Program-made: the position numbers and the translations under genes
The notes under the pieces: generated by a model
Told to the model about the DNA's origin: nothing
What the model saw: only the letters and a program-made list of their open reading frames with translations
Databases searched by the model: none
In this document: positions 44,998 to 60,320 of the stretch, in pieces
Layout of the letters: every line of letters begins with the position of its first letter
How positions within the stretch are numbered: position 1 is the first letter of the stretch
NCBI GenBank assembly: GCA_947034885.2
Contig: OX344750.2
Coordinates: 46,785,821-46,849,820, forward strand
Origin: Thuidium tamariscinum
Taxonomy: Eukaryota > Streptophyta > Bryopsida > Hypnales > Thuidiaceae
DNA: 64,000 nucleotides
Reading direction: 5' to 3'

Positions 44998-45332
44998 AAT
45001 AATTCATAGAAGTAAAAATATAGGTGTAAACAAATGATAAGATGCCGAAAAAATAATTGACATAAAAATTATAATTTCATTCATTATATACTACAATGAA
45101 TATAAAATACCATTAGATGTCAGCAAATGAAAGACATGTCCGCCACAACCAACTACAATGCAACTACATGTCTTATGCAATTGCCCTGCAATTTCAATCC
45201 TCTATATTTGCACCAAATTTGATGATTACATTGTTGTAGTTGCCAAGTAGTCACCAAGTAGTTGTAAAATAAAGTTTAGGGTTATAGAAATGTAAAAGAA
45301 GAAAAATTGTGAGATATTTTACATCCAATATT
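44998..45332 (+). repeat. 335-bp direct repeat, left copy
   Basis: Matches 45862-46196 over its full length with a modest number of differences, mostly transitions. The two copies are the same length and 864 bp apart. They do not begin with TG or end with CA. Confidence 0.85.
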
Positions 45333-45861
45333 GTGGAGAGACCTTAGTGTATGTCTAGATGAGTATAATGAACATTTTTTATTTCTTGCAATTGCTCTAT
45401 ATCGACTTTCTTCCATGTAGATTTAGGTTTTGGATTTTGTTCACAAAAGTATTGTTCCTTGTATTTCTATTGGAACCATCTTGATATTTGCAATTATCTT
45501 ATTCATTTTAGATTGTAATAAGGATTTGTTCTATTGGCAGTACTAAAGAAATGGACTCTCAAGGAATCAATATATGTTTGAAACATGAGAGCAGCAATGC
45601 CAATACTGAGGTGCGAAACTCACACCAAGAATCTTCCTTCACCTTCAACTACATAGCTAGCGAAAGCATGAAAAAATCTTTAAGTTATCACTTTACTTTT
45701 ATACATCTAAAAACTTCTTATGTACATGTAAGCCTCAATGTTAGCTAGAGATTTGAGCTCCTATAAATACACTTGAATCTCTCCCTATACCATATCTTGT
45801 ATAAGGTTAGCACAAATAATAGCGTAACCAATTTTCCTTTCTATTGGTTCCTCAAGGGTGC
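45333..45861. other. Segment between the direct repeats
   Basis: A 529-bp interior with no gene. A TATA-like CCTATAAATAC occurs near 45761. A 65-codon frame at 45551-45748 is unrecognised. The arrangement resembles a terminal-repeat miniature element, but no primer-binding site or polypurine tract is evident. Confidence 0.4.
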
Positions 45862-46196
45862 AATAATTCATAGAAGTAAAAATATAGGTGTAAACAAATG
45901 ATAAGATGTTGAAAAAATAATTGACATAAAAAGTATAATTTCATTCATTATATACTACAATGAATATAAAATACCATTAGATATTAGCAAATGAAAGACA
46001 TGTCCACCACAACCAACTACAATGCAACTACATGTCCTATGCAATTGTCCTGCAATTACAATCCTCTATATTTGCACCAAATTTGATGTCTACATTGTTG
46101 TAGTTGTCAAGTAGTCACCAAGTAGTTGTGAAATGAAGTTTAGGATTATAGAAATGTAAGAGAAGAAAAATTGTGAGATATTCAACATCCAATATT
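45862..46196 (+). repeat. 335-bp direct repeat, right copy
   Basis: The right-hand partner of 44998-45332. It is followed by about 270 bp of degenerate CAACTA-rich short repeats (about 46215-46485). Confidence 0.85.
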
Positions 46197-46707
46197 CATC
46201 ATAGTTGTTGACTAATATACAATTACTGTGCGACTACTATGCAACTATTGTGCACCTATTGTATAACTATTGTGTGATTAGCATTCAACTAGTGACCATT
46301 TTCCTAGGTAGTGGTGAGTTATCTCCCAAAATCATTGCAATTACTATGCCAAAAAAACCAAGGTTAGAATCTAGCCAATATCCCGCAACATCCAAGTAGA
46401 CCCTTAGCAACAACTAGAATTCAACTAGTAAGCAACTACTATACAACTAAGAAACAACCAATATATAACTAGGAAACAACTAGGATTAAGTCTTATATCA
46501 ATTGTCCCATATCAATTGTCAATGGTACCATTAGATTAAACATGTAAGGATTATAAGTTATAACATTCTTGTATAATAAATTTTGATAATGAAAATCTAG
46601 TATTTCTACATATTGTGCATTTTTACAACTTATAGATTTTTGTAGTTTATAGAAATCTACAAAACTATAAAATCTTCTAGAGTAGTAAAATCTATCAATA
46701 TCAATAT

Positions 46708-47439
46708 GGGTCATTGCAAGAAACACCGGTCCTATTTCATGTCACAACGAGAACCACTTTTTTGTTGTCTACAATAACTTTTGGAGATTAACTCCAATGA
46801 ACATGAAATTTTTATTAAACATACCTAACTTGAAGTTTATTAGATCCCTTATTTTTCAGAAATTAAAAAAATCATTTTATATTTAAAAAACATTTTCGTT
46901 GAGCTGTCACAAAATTACGTTTATGGTTGTCATTACGTTCGCAGTGTCTAAATTTAATGATTTGAAGACAAAACTTTCATGGTCTATTTGCATAGGTGTA
47001 AAACCTATAAATTCCAAATAAAAATCTAAACAAATATTTTTTTATGTCCTCCACATGAGTACAAATTTTTTCCCGTGGCACGCAATTTTTGAACACTGAT
47101 GATGGTTCTAAGATCGTTCTTTTGGTCAAATCTCATCAAAATCAACTTTCTTCAAATGGATAATTTTTATTTTTTCTTAAAATTTATTTTCCTATTTTTT
47201 ACAAATTAAAATGTGAAAGTACTAATTTTCATGAGATTTTGCACTTTTCTGGATTTCCTACTTAGAGATTTTTCCTATGCCTTTCCTTTCTAGGGTATTT
47301 TCTTCTTAAAGGTTTATACATGAAACATATTTTTCACTTCTTTTAAAACTTGTTTTTCTAATTTTAAAGTACTCCCGGAAAAAAAAAGACTATGTTTGAA
47401 AATGCTATGCTTTTTGCACAGTGTTTCTTGCAACGACCC
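46708..47439. mobile_element. TIR element of the TGCAAGAAACAC family (c)
   Basis: A 732-bp element with termini GGGTCATTGCAAGAAACAC and the complement of GGGTCGTTGCAAGAAACAC (18 of 19 identical). ATAT lies on both flanks (46704-46707 and 47440-47443). The left ~100 bp match the truncated copy at 5586. No transposase frame is present. Confidence 0.8.
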
Positions 47440-49966
47440 ATATTTGGATTGCTAATCTAAAAGAAAGATAGATCTAAATTCTAAAATCTACAAATCATTG
47501 AGATTAAAATTTCAAAATCTAATTGCAAACTAGTTGCAAATTAGTTACAAACCAATTGCCATAAGCAAGTTTGACATCAGTAACCACATCAGAAGAATTT
47601 GTCAACAAAGTTTTTCAAAGGCTATTGGATGAGAAACAACCTTGCCGCCTCTTACAACTACTTTGCAATTCATGCAACTTATCCATTGTAACTACACTCT
47701 CTAGATTGTCACCTAATTGCAAACATCTAATGCAACTTCAAAACTATATTTGCAAAAAAACTTATTTTCTTCTAGTGTGTTTACTATAGGATGTGAAATA
47801 ATGGGACCAATTAGGAAAAAAAATAGACTTAGGATACCCCCATATATATTCATTTTCTTAGACAAAAGTCTTATTAATTGAGGATGGCTTATGAACTACA
47901 TTCAATTTCAAACTGTTCATTATTGATAACATTTGATTGATCAATATTTTTGCTTCAACAATGATCGTGTATTCTTAATAAAAGAAAGTGTATGTTCAAT
48001 AACAAATGTCTATGTTTAGTTTTGGATTGTGTTTAAAAAGCACCATATTTGTAAATTATATATTCTACACCAAATTCACTAATTGTGACTAGTAAGTAGT
48101 GGAAAAATAATGATTGGTGGCTTCATCAATTCTTCTTCATTGCCATAATTGATAGCTTGTTTAGCAAGCTCTAGACTCTTCTACCACTCTTCATATCCAC
48201 ACATGATTCAACAAACAATGTTTGTTAAACAACTAAGCATCTTCTTCAATTATCCCAACTCTTTGTCAAATTTTTCTCGTCTTTCTCCTTTGTAATGTTT
48301 TTTCTTTTAATTTTGAAAACTTCAAAAGGGTGTGGAGTTTACTTCTTATAAAAAAATTCTAGCTCCTAAATACATACGGTTCTTACAATAATGTGAACCA
48401 AGTATCCTAATTTTTACTTAAAATTATATATGATATTCTTGCCTATTCCCATTGCCAAATTGAAAATGAAGAGTTGTTTTTTTGCAAAACAATAGAATGT
48501 GACATAAAATCAATAAGACTTATATAATGTACCATCACTTTGATCTAGTGTTGATTGTAAGTAGCTTGAATTTCACTAACATACTCTTCAAAATCCAAAA
48601 TCTACATGAATTTTCCATCTATTTTTCTTAAAATGAAACAAAGATTGCAATCATAAAAGTAAAAAATATCTTGCATCATCTTCAAACTTGTACTATACAA
48701 ACACTAACAAAAACCATGTCTTGTTCTACTAACCCCACTTTGCTAAAACAAATGTTTCACAAAAGACTCCTTAATGGCAACGACCAAAACATACATAGCC
48801 ATGACTCATAAGTAGTGAAGTTCCATCACTTAATTGAAACACTTCAATAGAACTACACCTAATTTCAACCACTTTCTAAAAGTGACTACTATAGATTCTT
48901 GTCTTAAATGTATTACCACTATTCATTAGAATCTATGGTCAATCTCAGAAACATCATTTTTAGAGTTTTCAACACCTTAAAAATTCTTAGTTCCTTCATT
49001 CCATGTCCAAAAAATAGATTCTTAGAGAATCTGAATCTCGTTTTGACTAACAATAAGATTCTATAGACAAAAATTCAATTAAAATAATTGAAACCATGTT
49101 GAATTGCTTATTTGTGTAATTTTAGGTGTGAATACCTAATTGTGCAAAACTTCAATTTGTAGAGTAGATTCTACGAGCAATGTTAGTCTAGTGCTACTAG
49201 TATTGGACGCGTATTTAGGAGAGGGCTTGAAAACAATTTGGACATTAAGGACCGTGGCCTATAGATGGCTCTTTAATTGACACGAGATGGTTCTTTAATT
49301 GACCTCTCTAATCATTGAATGAATCAAAGAAAAAATATTATTAACTGTAAGAGCCAATCAATCTCTTTCCTTTCTCCATTTTTCTTAGAAGTTCCAAGTG
49401 AATGGTTTATGAAAGACTTAGAGTCATAAATAGGAACCTATGACACAACTTATTTGAAAATTCATAGCTGATTCAATAATGCTTCAAAAAATATGAAACA
49501 AGTTGTGTTAGATTCCTCATATATTTCTCTTCAACTGAAAAATGAGCTAAAAATATCCCCATCTAAGGAAATACATGAAAAACGCAGAGCAGCTCTTAAA
49601 TGAGTGGTTTCTGAGCCTCTTACCTTATGGCCATAATAATCCTGAATTCAATCTGAGGTTTAGGTTACCAGAAGTGCTTTCAAAACATGTGTTGGAGTAA
49701 TGATTCCCTTGAAAATCTCGTTTGACTCAGAGTTTCAGACAACAGCATGTTGACAAACTCTGTATTCCAGAATTTTTAACGAAATCAAAAGATGAACTAA
49801 TTTGTAAATGAAATTGCTTTGAGATGGTCATGGTAATGAAAACAAGCTACAGTAGTCTAGAATGAAATAAACATGAATCAATAGATTGCAAATGGTTTTA
49901 ATACTTTAATAGTTATATTATAGCTTGCCCATGCAACATTCTCCCATGAAAACTTGTACATCTTTA
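47440..49966. other. AT-rich gene-free stretch
   Basis: No gene could be supported. Near 49440-49610 there is a weak relative of the TAAGGTA-family MITE. The 72-codon frame at 47571-47789 is unrecognised. Confidence 0.55.
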
Positions 49967-50598
49967 GGGCCGCTTCACACTATGGCCGACCAAGTCGAGA
50001 GGCCGTGGGAGTGAGTGACCCAAACTTTGGCAAGAGTCCGAAGAAATGGGCTATTAAAAGGCAATAAAAAATAGGATTTAAAGCCTTTGGCCAATCATAG
50101 TGTGAAGCCTTGAAAGGCCAAGTCCAAAATCCAAACCCTTGAAAATGAACTCCCACGGCCTCTCAACTTGGATGGCCATAGAGTGAAGTCTCCAAAGGCC
50201 AAGTCCAAAAGGTCCAAACCCTTGAAAATGAACTCCCACGGCCTCTCAACTTTGACGGCCATAGTGTGAAGCGGCCCATGGCCAAGCCCATAGTCCAAAC
50301 CTATGCCAATCTAATGATTAAGATCTTATTAGATTTTGATTTTTAATGAAAAAACTCCCACGGCCTCTCAACTAGAGTTTGGGTCTCCATTTTTGCTCGA
50401 CCCAAAGTCTAGTCGAGATTCTGTCGCCGTGTAAGCATTTGGTTGCCATGTAGGCAATTTTGGGGACATCAAATTTTGATGGACTTTGGATTGTGCCGCG
50501 TAATGTGAAGGGTCGAGAGTCCGAACTCATGGTTTCTTGAAATTTGATTGGTGGAAACCGACGGACTCTCAACCTTCGGCCATAGTGTGAAGTGGCCC
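49967..50598. mobile_element. Harbinger/Tourist-like MITE, 632 bp
   Basis: The termini GGGCCGCTTCACACTATGGC and the complement of GGGCCACTTCACACTATGGC are flanked on both sides by TTA (49964-49966 and 50599-50601), the target type of PIF/Harbinger elements. The interior holds several more copies of the terminal motif (TAGTGTGAAG, CGGCCTCTCAACTT), so it is internally duplicated. It has no transposase. Confidence 0.85.
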
Positions 50599-50833
50599 TT
50601 AGCAACCAACACATTGGGTGGCAATTTCTCCTTGATGATTTTCATCATGGCATCTGCTTGGCAAACAAAGAGCTTAATAAAAAAACATGAACGATGATTC
50701 AATTTCATATTTGAAGTTGTTTTCAAAATTGCAAATAAGTTCAAAACAAGCCACTAAAAGACATTCAACTTGCAATATACAATAATGAAGCATTCAAATG
50801 ATTTCACAATTAGAAACAAATTCACAACAATTA

Positions 50834-50972
50834 GGGGCGTTTCACACTATCGCCGTCCAAGTCGAGAGGCCATGGTTTTTTCAAATCTGATTGGTGAAAA
50901 TCATGGTTTCTCAAATCTAATTGGTGGAATTGATGGCCTCTCGACTTGGACGGCTATAGTGTAAAACACCCC
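50834..50972. mobile_element. Harbinger/Tourist-like MITE, 139 bp
   Basis: TIRs of about 40 bp: GGGGCGTTTCACACTATCGC and the complement of GGGGTGTTTTACACTATAGC, continuing through CCAAGTCGAGAGGCC. TTA flanks both ends (50831-50833 and 50973-50975). A short version of the same family as 49967-50598. Confidence 0.9.
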
Positions 50973-50975
50973 TTA

Positions 50976-51769
50976 GGAAAGGAGGGGAGGGAAGGTCTTT
51001 ATGTTTGGTAGGGAAGCAATTTTCTTGGGACCATAGTTGGCTTATACCATATTCATAGTGCAAATTAAAATCACCAAGTAGAAAAATGGAAGAGTGGGTT
51101 TGTCAACATCATTGTCGCCATTGATATATTTATACATCTTGGAACCTTAGTGTTCTATGTACATATGAACACTTAAGTTTCAATGGTGTACCAATCATAC
51201 TACTAAAATCACAAGGACCTTTGTAATATCACATTTTCAAAATCTATATTATTACACTAATAGAATGGCATGTGCAATATCACATCTTACAAATGATCAA
51301 ACTCTATGATGTTATAAAAATACAATGGTTGTTCATGAGAATTGATATTCGAGTGGATTCATATAGTGACATTAGAGAGGTGGCATTTTGATTGTTTATT
51401 TTGGCTTCAAACTTCATCCACATATTATATCTATACATACAAGAAATCAATAAAAGATAAAATTTTACTTTATTTTTGGTAGTGATTGAAAAAAAATTCT
51501 TTGTTTTTAGTTTAAATTATAAATTTTACTTTTGATAGTGAATGAAAATTTTTATTTTAGTTTTTTTTAATGAATTATTACTTTTATTTTTTCATATTGA
51601 TGAATTACTTTATTTTTTTATTATAAATGGGAAAAACCCTAAGAAGAGGAAGCATTACAAATATATAATTCTTCTATTTTTATTTTTGTAAATTTTTTGA
51701 TCACCTTCATTTAAATACATTAGACTCTAGCATAAATATTGTTAGTTGAATTCTTACATATAGAAAAAT
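50976..51769. other. AT-rich gene-free stretch
   Basis: Nothing recognisable beyond A/T runs. Confidence 0.55.
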
Positions 51770-52108
51770 ATGGCAAGCATCAATGCAAAGATAAAATTAT
51801 TATATCAGAATACATTCCACCAAAAAACAATGAGTACAACAACTAGAATATTAGAAGATGAAACTTTAGAACAAACATATCAACAACCAATAAAAGAACC
51901 TAATGCAACAACAAAAGGGATGGAAGATGACACTTGCAACCAAGATCTAGCAAAACACAAAACATTCACAACAAATGCACCTTGCCTACCCTCAAAGTGT
52001 GATGCAACTCTCCATTCTTTTGTTAAGCAAAAGAAGATAGTAGCCAAAAATAATGGAGTTGAGGAGTATGCAAATCTTTTATTTAAATTAGATGTTCTTA
52101 CATTTTAA
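51770..52108 (+). CDS. Hypothetical 112-codon ORF in AT-rich DNA
   Basis: An ATG-initiated frame of 112 codons in sequence where stops are frequent. The start has A at -3 and G at +4. The product is Thr-, Lys-, Asn- and Gln-rich and hydrophilic, with a few Cys and no motif, signal or membrane segment that I recognise. No flanking exon with conserved content was found. It may be chance, a relic of a mobile-element gene, or a lineage-specific gene. Confidence 0.2.
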   Translation: MASINAKIKLLYQNTFHQKTMSTTTRILEDETLEQTYQQPIKEPNATTKGMEDDTCNQDLAKHKTFTTNAPCLPSKCDATLHSFVKQKKIVAKNNGVEEYANLLFKLDVLTF

Positions 52109-52565
52109 AAATCATAAAAATAGATTAGGTGAACATATTGTAATTTGTACAAAGACTTTTCTAGATTTAAGTAGAGGAATTTTCTTACTTGAACCTATCT
52201 ATAAGATATTCAAATCATTATTTGAAATATCCAACTCATACTTGATAAATCATTAAGGAAATAAACTAAAATTGAGGTCTATATATTATTGACCTATTTC
52301 ATTATCTTCTATGATTATGTATTATTTATTAATAAATTTCTACCTTGTGAATATCTTCTAGAGTTAATTAGTCCTTTGTATTTCTAAGTTATTGTTGTGT
52401 AAAAAGTCTACATTCTTAAATTAATTGAAATTATCAAATCTCCTTCTAAAAAATACTACAATATTCAAAAGAATCATTTGGTTGTTTGAATGGTGACTTT
52501 GCTCCATAACCTATGAATTTTTCTCATCTTTATGTACATATAAAATTTTAAGTGTCAATCTAATA

Positions 52566-52846
52566 CATTAGAAGAAATTTGAGGGCATTACAGGGCCGTT
52601 TGGGGTCTATTTCCAAAACAGCTCCCAATGCCGCTAGCCGTTGTCAGGCTGGCTTTAATTAAAAAAATAGATAAATAAAAAATTGGGGGTCCTGAAATAT
52701 GAAAATAAGTCCAAAAAAAATTTTGAATTTTTTTTTATTACGTGGCAGGGTCACGACCACATAGGATTTGAGTTCATAGGGCAAAAACAACGTTCCTGTA
52801 GTCCGGGAACCCACAGTCTCCTAATGCCCTCAAATTTCATCTAATG
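52566..52846. mobile_element. MITE, CATTAG-family copy 2
   Basis: A 281-bp element with TIRs CATTAGAAGAAATTTGAGGG and the complement of CATTAGATGAAATTTGAGGG. The interior is GC-richer than its surroundings and has no frame. Confidence 0.8.
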
Positions 52847-54060
52847 AATATCCCATAGTTGTTATAGAATTTCTAATTCAAATAGTGTTAAAATAATATA
52901 AATATTGTTCAATGCACACAACTATAGATTTAAAGCATTTAATATATGGTTGTATGATTGTCACTTCTAAAATAATTGAGTCATTATCACATTAGTTTGG
53001 AATTCTATATTATATCTTTTATAATGTCCCATTCAATGAACTTTGTTATTTTTAATCTTCTAATGGCTAGTGGTATGCTAAAAATGATGCACTATGGTCT
53101 CAACAAGAAAAGTTGCTATTATGTGAGCCCAGGAGTGTGAGCCTAGGAGCCTAAAAGACTATACACCTTTAGTATAAGTGTCTTTCTTAAAGAAATCTTT
53201 TGTGATTATAGTGTATAGATACCAATATTATGAGTCTTTAGGTTATAAAACACTTTCTATGGTGGTAGTATATATACTTATACATAGTACATCCATTACA
53301 CTTTAATTCATAATTCTAGATTTAAAGTGAATTAGATATGATTTTAAAAAGCTTACAGTAGAAGGGTGTTATTAAAGACCATAGTTATTGGCATTAAATG
53401 CCAAACAATTGTTCATCAATGGTGCAAATAGAGTCCAAAAATGAAGGCGTGCATGGTATATGGAACTATCCTAAGAATGCACAAATGAATTGAGTGTCCA
53501 CCACTCAAAACTTCACATTAATGACACTAAAATTTTCTCTACCCTAATCAAAATCAATCTCCAACCAATCATAAACCTATGCAACACTCATAAAATTGTG
53601 CACCAAGTGCCAATAATTGGCAGCAATTCATCATAGGACAATTTTTTTTCCATTCCTATAGTGACAATTCATGGTGTAATAGTGGGAGCAATTCTTAGAG
53701 CATGGATACAATATGGACAGGCTACCTTATCTTCAATCTAATCAACCATTGGAAATATATTTCCAATAATTATAATGGGTAGAAGATAAAATTTGCAAAA
53801 GTTTTTTAAAATTAAATAATCAGTCACTTTTTGACTTGTTTTAATACAATTTTAAAAAAACAATTTTACTATCCATACCCTCTCTCATGAATGGGAGACA
53901 AAGGAGACATCCCATGTGGTCATTAAACTCCCAATTGGTTGCACACTGGAGAGACTGGTTTGCAACTTTGCATGGACCTCCACTTGTTGTATTGTACAGT
54001 ACTGTACTGTACCAGAAGAATAGGAATATAATGCAACAGAATTGGGATGAAGATAAGAAT
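52847..54060. other. AT-rich gene-free stretch
   Basis: No gene. At about 53115 there is one terminus (GCTATTATGTGAGCC) of the small TIR family seen at 60134-60320, but no partner end was found. Confidence 0.5.
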
Positions 54061-54725
54061 TAGAGTTCCACATGAATCCCCACTCCATCTCGTACAACAA
54101 GTTATGTATCAAAAATATATCATCCACAAACCTTACTAAGCAAGCCTTGAAAAGGATGTGGCTTGAAAAAAGCAGCAGGCAAAATCTTTTGAAGTTGCTT
54201 CACTGGAAATCCAATAACCAAGTAAATTGGAAATTGGATGAGATACACCGACAGCATCACACAATCAAGGCACATTTCCACAAAATCCTGAAAAAAACTA
54301 CATCTGATATACCCACTATAATGATCACTAAATACAAATGTAAAGCCATTTCTACCACCATGATAAAACCCAAAATGCACACGCATCCAAGTCGCAGACA
54401 AATGCTCTCCAACACGTTTAAGACAGTGAAGACAGTCGCACTGACAAGTTTAATATATTCATTTGATCAAGAATTTGCTGAAGTACATCAAAGAGGCAAA
54501 CTCTCGTTGTGCAGCTCCCAAGAACGACGACCTGCTTGGGAGGCCTTGGGAGTTGCTGGAAGAGATTGTAGTTACAGCGACATGGAAGGGAGTTTTGTTT
54601 CAAACGGAGCTAACTTACTACACACACAGGAAGGAAGTGAAGACCTCTTTTGCAAACGTGCCTTGAACGGCCGAGGGATCGATTGTACAAGTGGGAGTGA
54701 TCAAATTGTTTTACAATTTGACGTG

Positions 54726-58188
<3,463 letters not shown>

Positions 58189-59056
58189 GGTGGGCGAAGA
58201 AAACTAACGCTGTGGGAGCTCACTGGGTTCTTCACAATTGACTTTGAACTACAAATTCACCCTCATCGCCCCACCATCAAAGTCTGCAACACGGAGAACC
58301 CATCCGGTTCAGAATGTACACACCGTTAGCCCCACGCAATTGCGCATCGGAACTTATTACGATGGCAAACCTCACAGATCGAATCATACAATCAGAGCAT
58401 TATTATACTCTCCAACACTTTTGACCGAAATGACAACAACTTGCTACCCGCGCCACACTCTCTCTCTCATACACACATCCACGATAAGGCTTGCCCCGAA
58501 AATCCGGTAGTCCTCGGCACACGGGCCCCACATCCACAAGGAACACCGAAATTGGAACCTAATACCGCCACTAACAGAAACTCAAATCTCCTACAAATTC
58601 TTCACATTGCAGCAACTGTCAGCAGATCTCCTCGCGTCGCACACAAAATTTCGCAAAATTTCACCCAACATCTCGGAAAATTAGCAAACTCAGTTCAAGA
58701 AACAACAAAATTACTCAAAAGTCCCCCAGGATCACAAAATTTCTCAAACCCACAACCAAGATCCCAGATTCCAAGCCAATAGATCGAATCCTTCACAAGC
58801 CGGAAGCTCAAATCCCTCACAAGCCTTGAATGCTTCGCAAATCTTGAATCCTTCCCAAAATGCAACCCGTGAGCGACCTCCCCAAGACTACTCACCACCC
58901 ACGAATTCTGCAAGAGCGCGAATTCGGCAGTGCAAGAGCAAGACGAAGTAGAAGAAGTAAGGGTAAGATACTTTACTTGATTGGCAGTGCAAAATTCTCG
59001 CAGCAGCAGAGGAGCTGGAGTATGAAGTTGTGTGAGCCTGGACGATGTGAAGGGGG
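58189..59056 (-). promoter_or_regulatory. Glycolate oxidase 5' flank
   Basis: Moderate-GC, C/A-rich sequence upstream of the start codon, consistent with a 5' UTR and promoter. Between about 58680 and 58870 it has several short degenerate repeats of TCACAAG and CCTT blocks. Open frames on both strands here are unrecognised. Confidence 0.4.
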
Positions 59057-59266
59057 ATGAGCTTGAGGAGAATTGTGTGTTGGGAGTGTGCAGCGCCTTA
59101 TCCGGGCAAAGGCAGGTGCATCGACACCCAAATGGATGGCTCCATCGTTTCTTCCAATCCCATGGCTCTGGCTTTCCGCTTTTGGGAATGCAACAAGGGC
59201 TCCAAAATTCAATGCCTCTGCATCTCAGTCGCAGCATCCATCGCCTTGCCTCCGTGTCGTCGATGA
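59057..59266 (+). CDS. Small Cys-rich ORF, divergent from glycolate oxidase
   Basis: A 69-codon frame starting MSLRRIVCWECAAPYPGKGR, with Cys spaced as CxxC, then single Cys residues, then CxC near the end. It has better GC and codon content than the surrounding intergenic DNA and lies head-to-head with glycolate oxidase, about 870 bp away. Overlapping frames on both strands weaken the case. It is not a family I can name and could be leader sequence of the neighbouring gene. Confidence 0.2.
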   Translation: MSLRRIVCWECAAPYPGKGRCIDTQMDGSIVSSNPMALAFRFWECNKGSKIQCLCISVAASIALPPCRR

Positions 59267-59499
59267 ACGCCTACATCTGCGGATTTTATTTTTTTATTTT
59301 TTCCGGTTCAATTTTATTACTTATCGGAATGTGCAGTGGTGATTGACAGCCATTCGGTTCGTGCTTGGAGTGATGGACTTCGTGGACCGATCGATTGTTA
59401 GATGGAGAGATTCCGTCGCCTGGGCGAGACAGAGTACTGGGCGGGCCCGGCTGTCGTGGGCACGCGGGCTTGGGGTTCGGAAGTCGCGATAAGGTATGC

Positions 59500-60133
59500 A
59501 TACCTATAGCCGGTACATACTACAGTTACTATACGTTAAACAAACATAAATTTTTTTAATGGATTTTATTGTTGGCAAGCAAAAGAGGATTCCAACGTCT
59601 TTTAGCATGCAATATTTAGATGCATTCAATATTAATACATTATGAATTTTCTAAGTATTGCACACATTGGTCAAGGTTGGCAAAATTGTTTCTAAAATTA
59701 GGTCTTGGAGTTTCATGAGGGATATTGTTTCTTCTAAAACAAAACTTCGTATTGAAAGAAAATAAATCTTTCAATTTTAGGAATCTATCAAATCTTATTT
59801 TCCAACTTTAATTCCTAAAGTTCCAAAAGTAGATGCACCCTAGTCAACCTTGATTGCAATTGATAACCATTTTTTATATTAGATTCAAATTAAGAAAATG
59901 AAGCTTGACAAGATTTCTTTCTACTTCATTTTAAGACTTATAAAGAATCCCAAAACCCAAAGATTTATTGCAAGTGCAAGCTCTAAGTCTGTGTGTTAAA
60001 ACTCAAGTGATATAATACACTTAATATGTTTTACATTTATACCTACTTCTACCAAAAAAATTTAAATTTAAATTTAGAAGATACCTTTCTCATTCTAAAC
60101 ATTTTGTATGTGAGAAATCTTAGATTCAACAAT
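59500..60133. other. AT-rich gene-free stretch
   Basis: Nothing recognisable apart from A/T runs. Confidence 0.6.
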
Positions 60134-60320
60134 GCTAGTATGTGAGCATGAAGATGTAAGCATATGAGCCATGTGTGTGTAAGTGGATATACAACAACCA
60201 TTGATGGTAATTATGATATAAATATTCATAATATAGGTATTTATAGCATAGATGTATTATAATTATAGATATATAGGCTCATAGGCTCATAGGCTCATGC
60301 TTTTAGGCTCACATAATAGC
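60134..60320. mobile_element. Small TIR element with GCTATTATGTGAGC ends
   Basis: About 187 bp. The left end reads GCTAGTATGTGAGCAT and the right end is the complement of GCTATTATGTGAGCCT. It contains a short ATAGGCTC tandem run near 60266-60298. One similar terminus lies at about 53115. Confidence 0.5.

Noticed and set aside
44998-46196. Full LTR retrotransposon
   Set aside because: The repeats lack TG...CA ends, the interior is only 529 bp without gag or pol, and no primer-binding site is evident.
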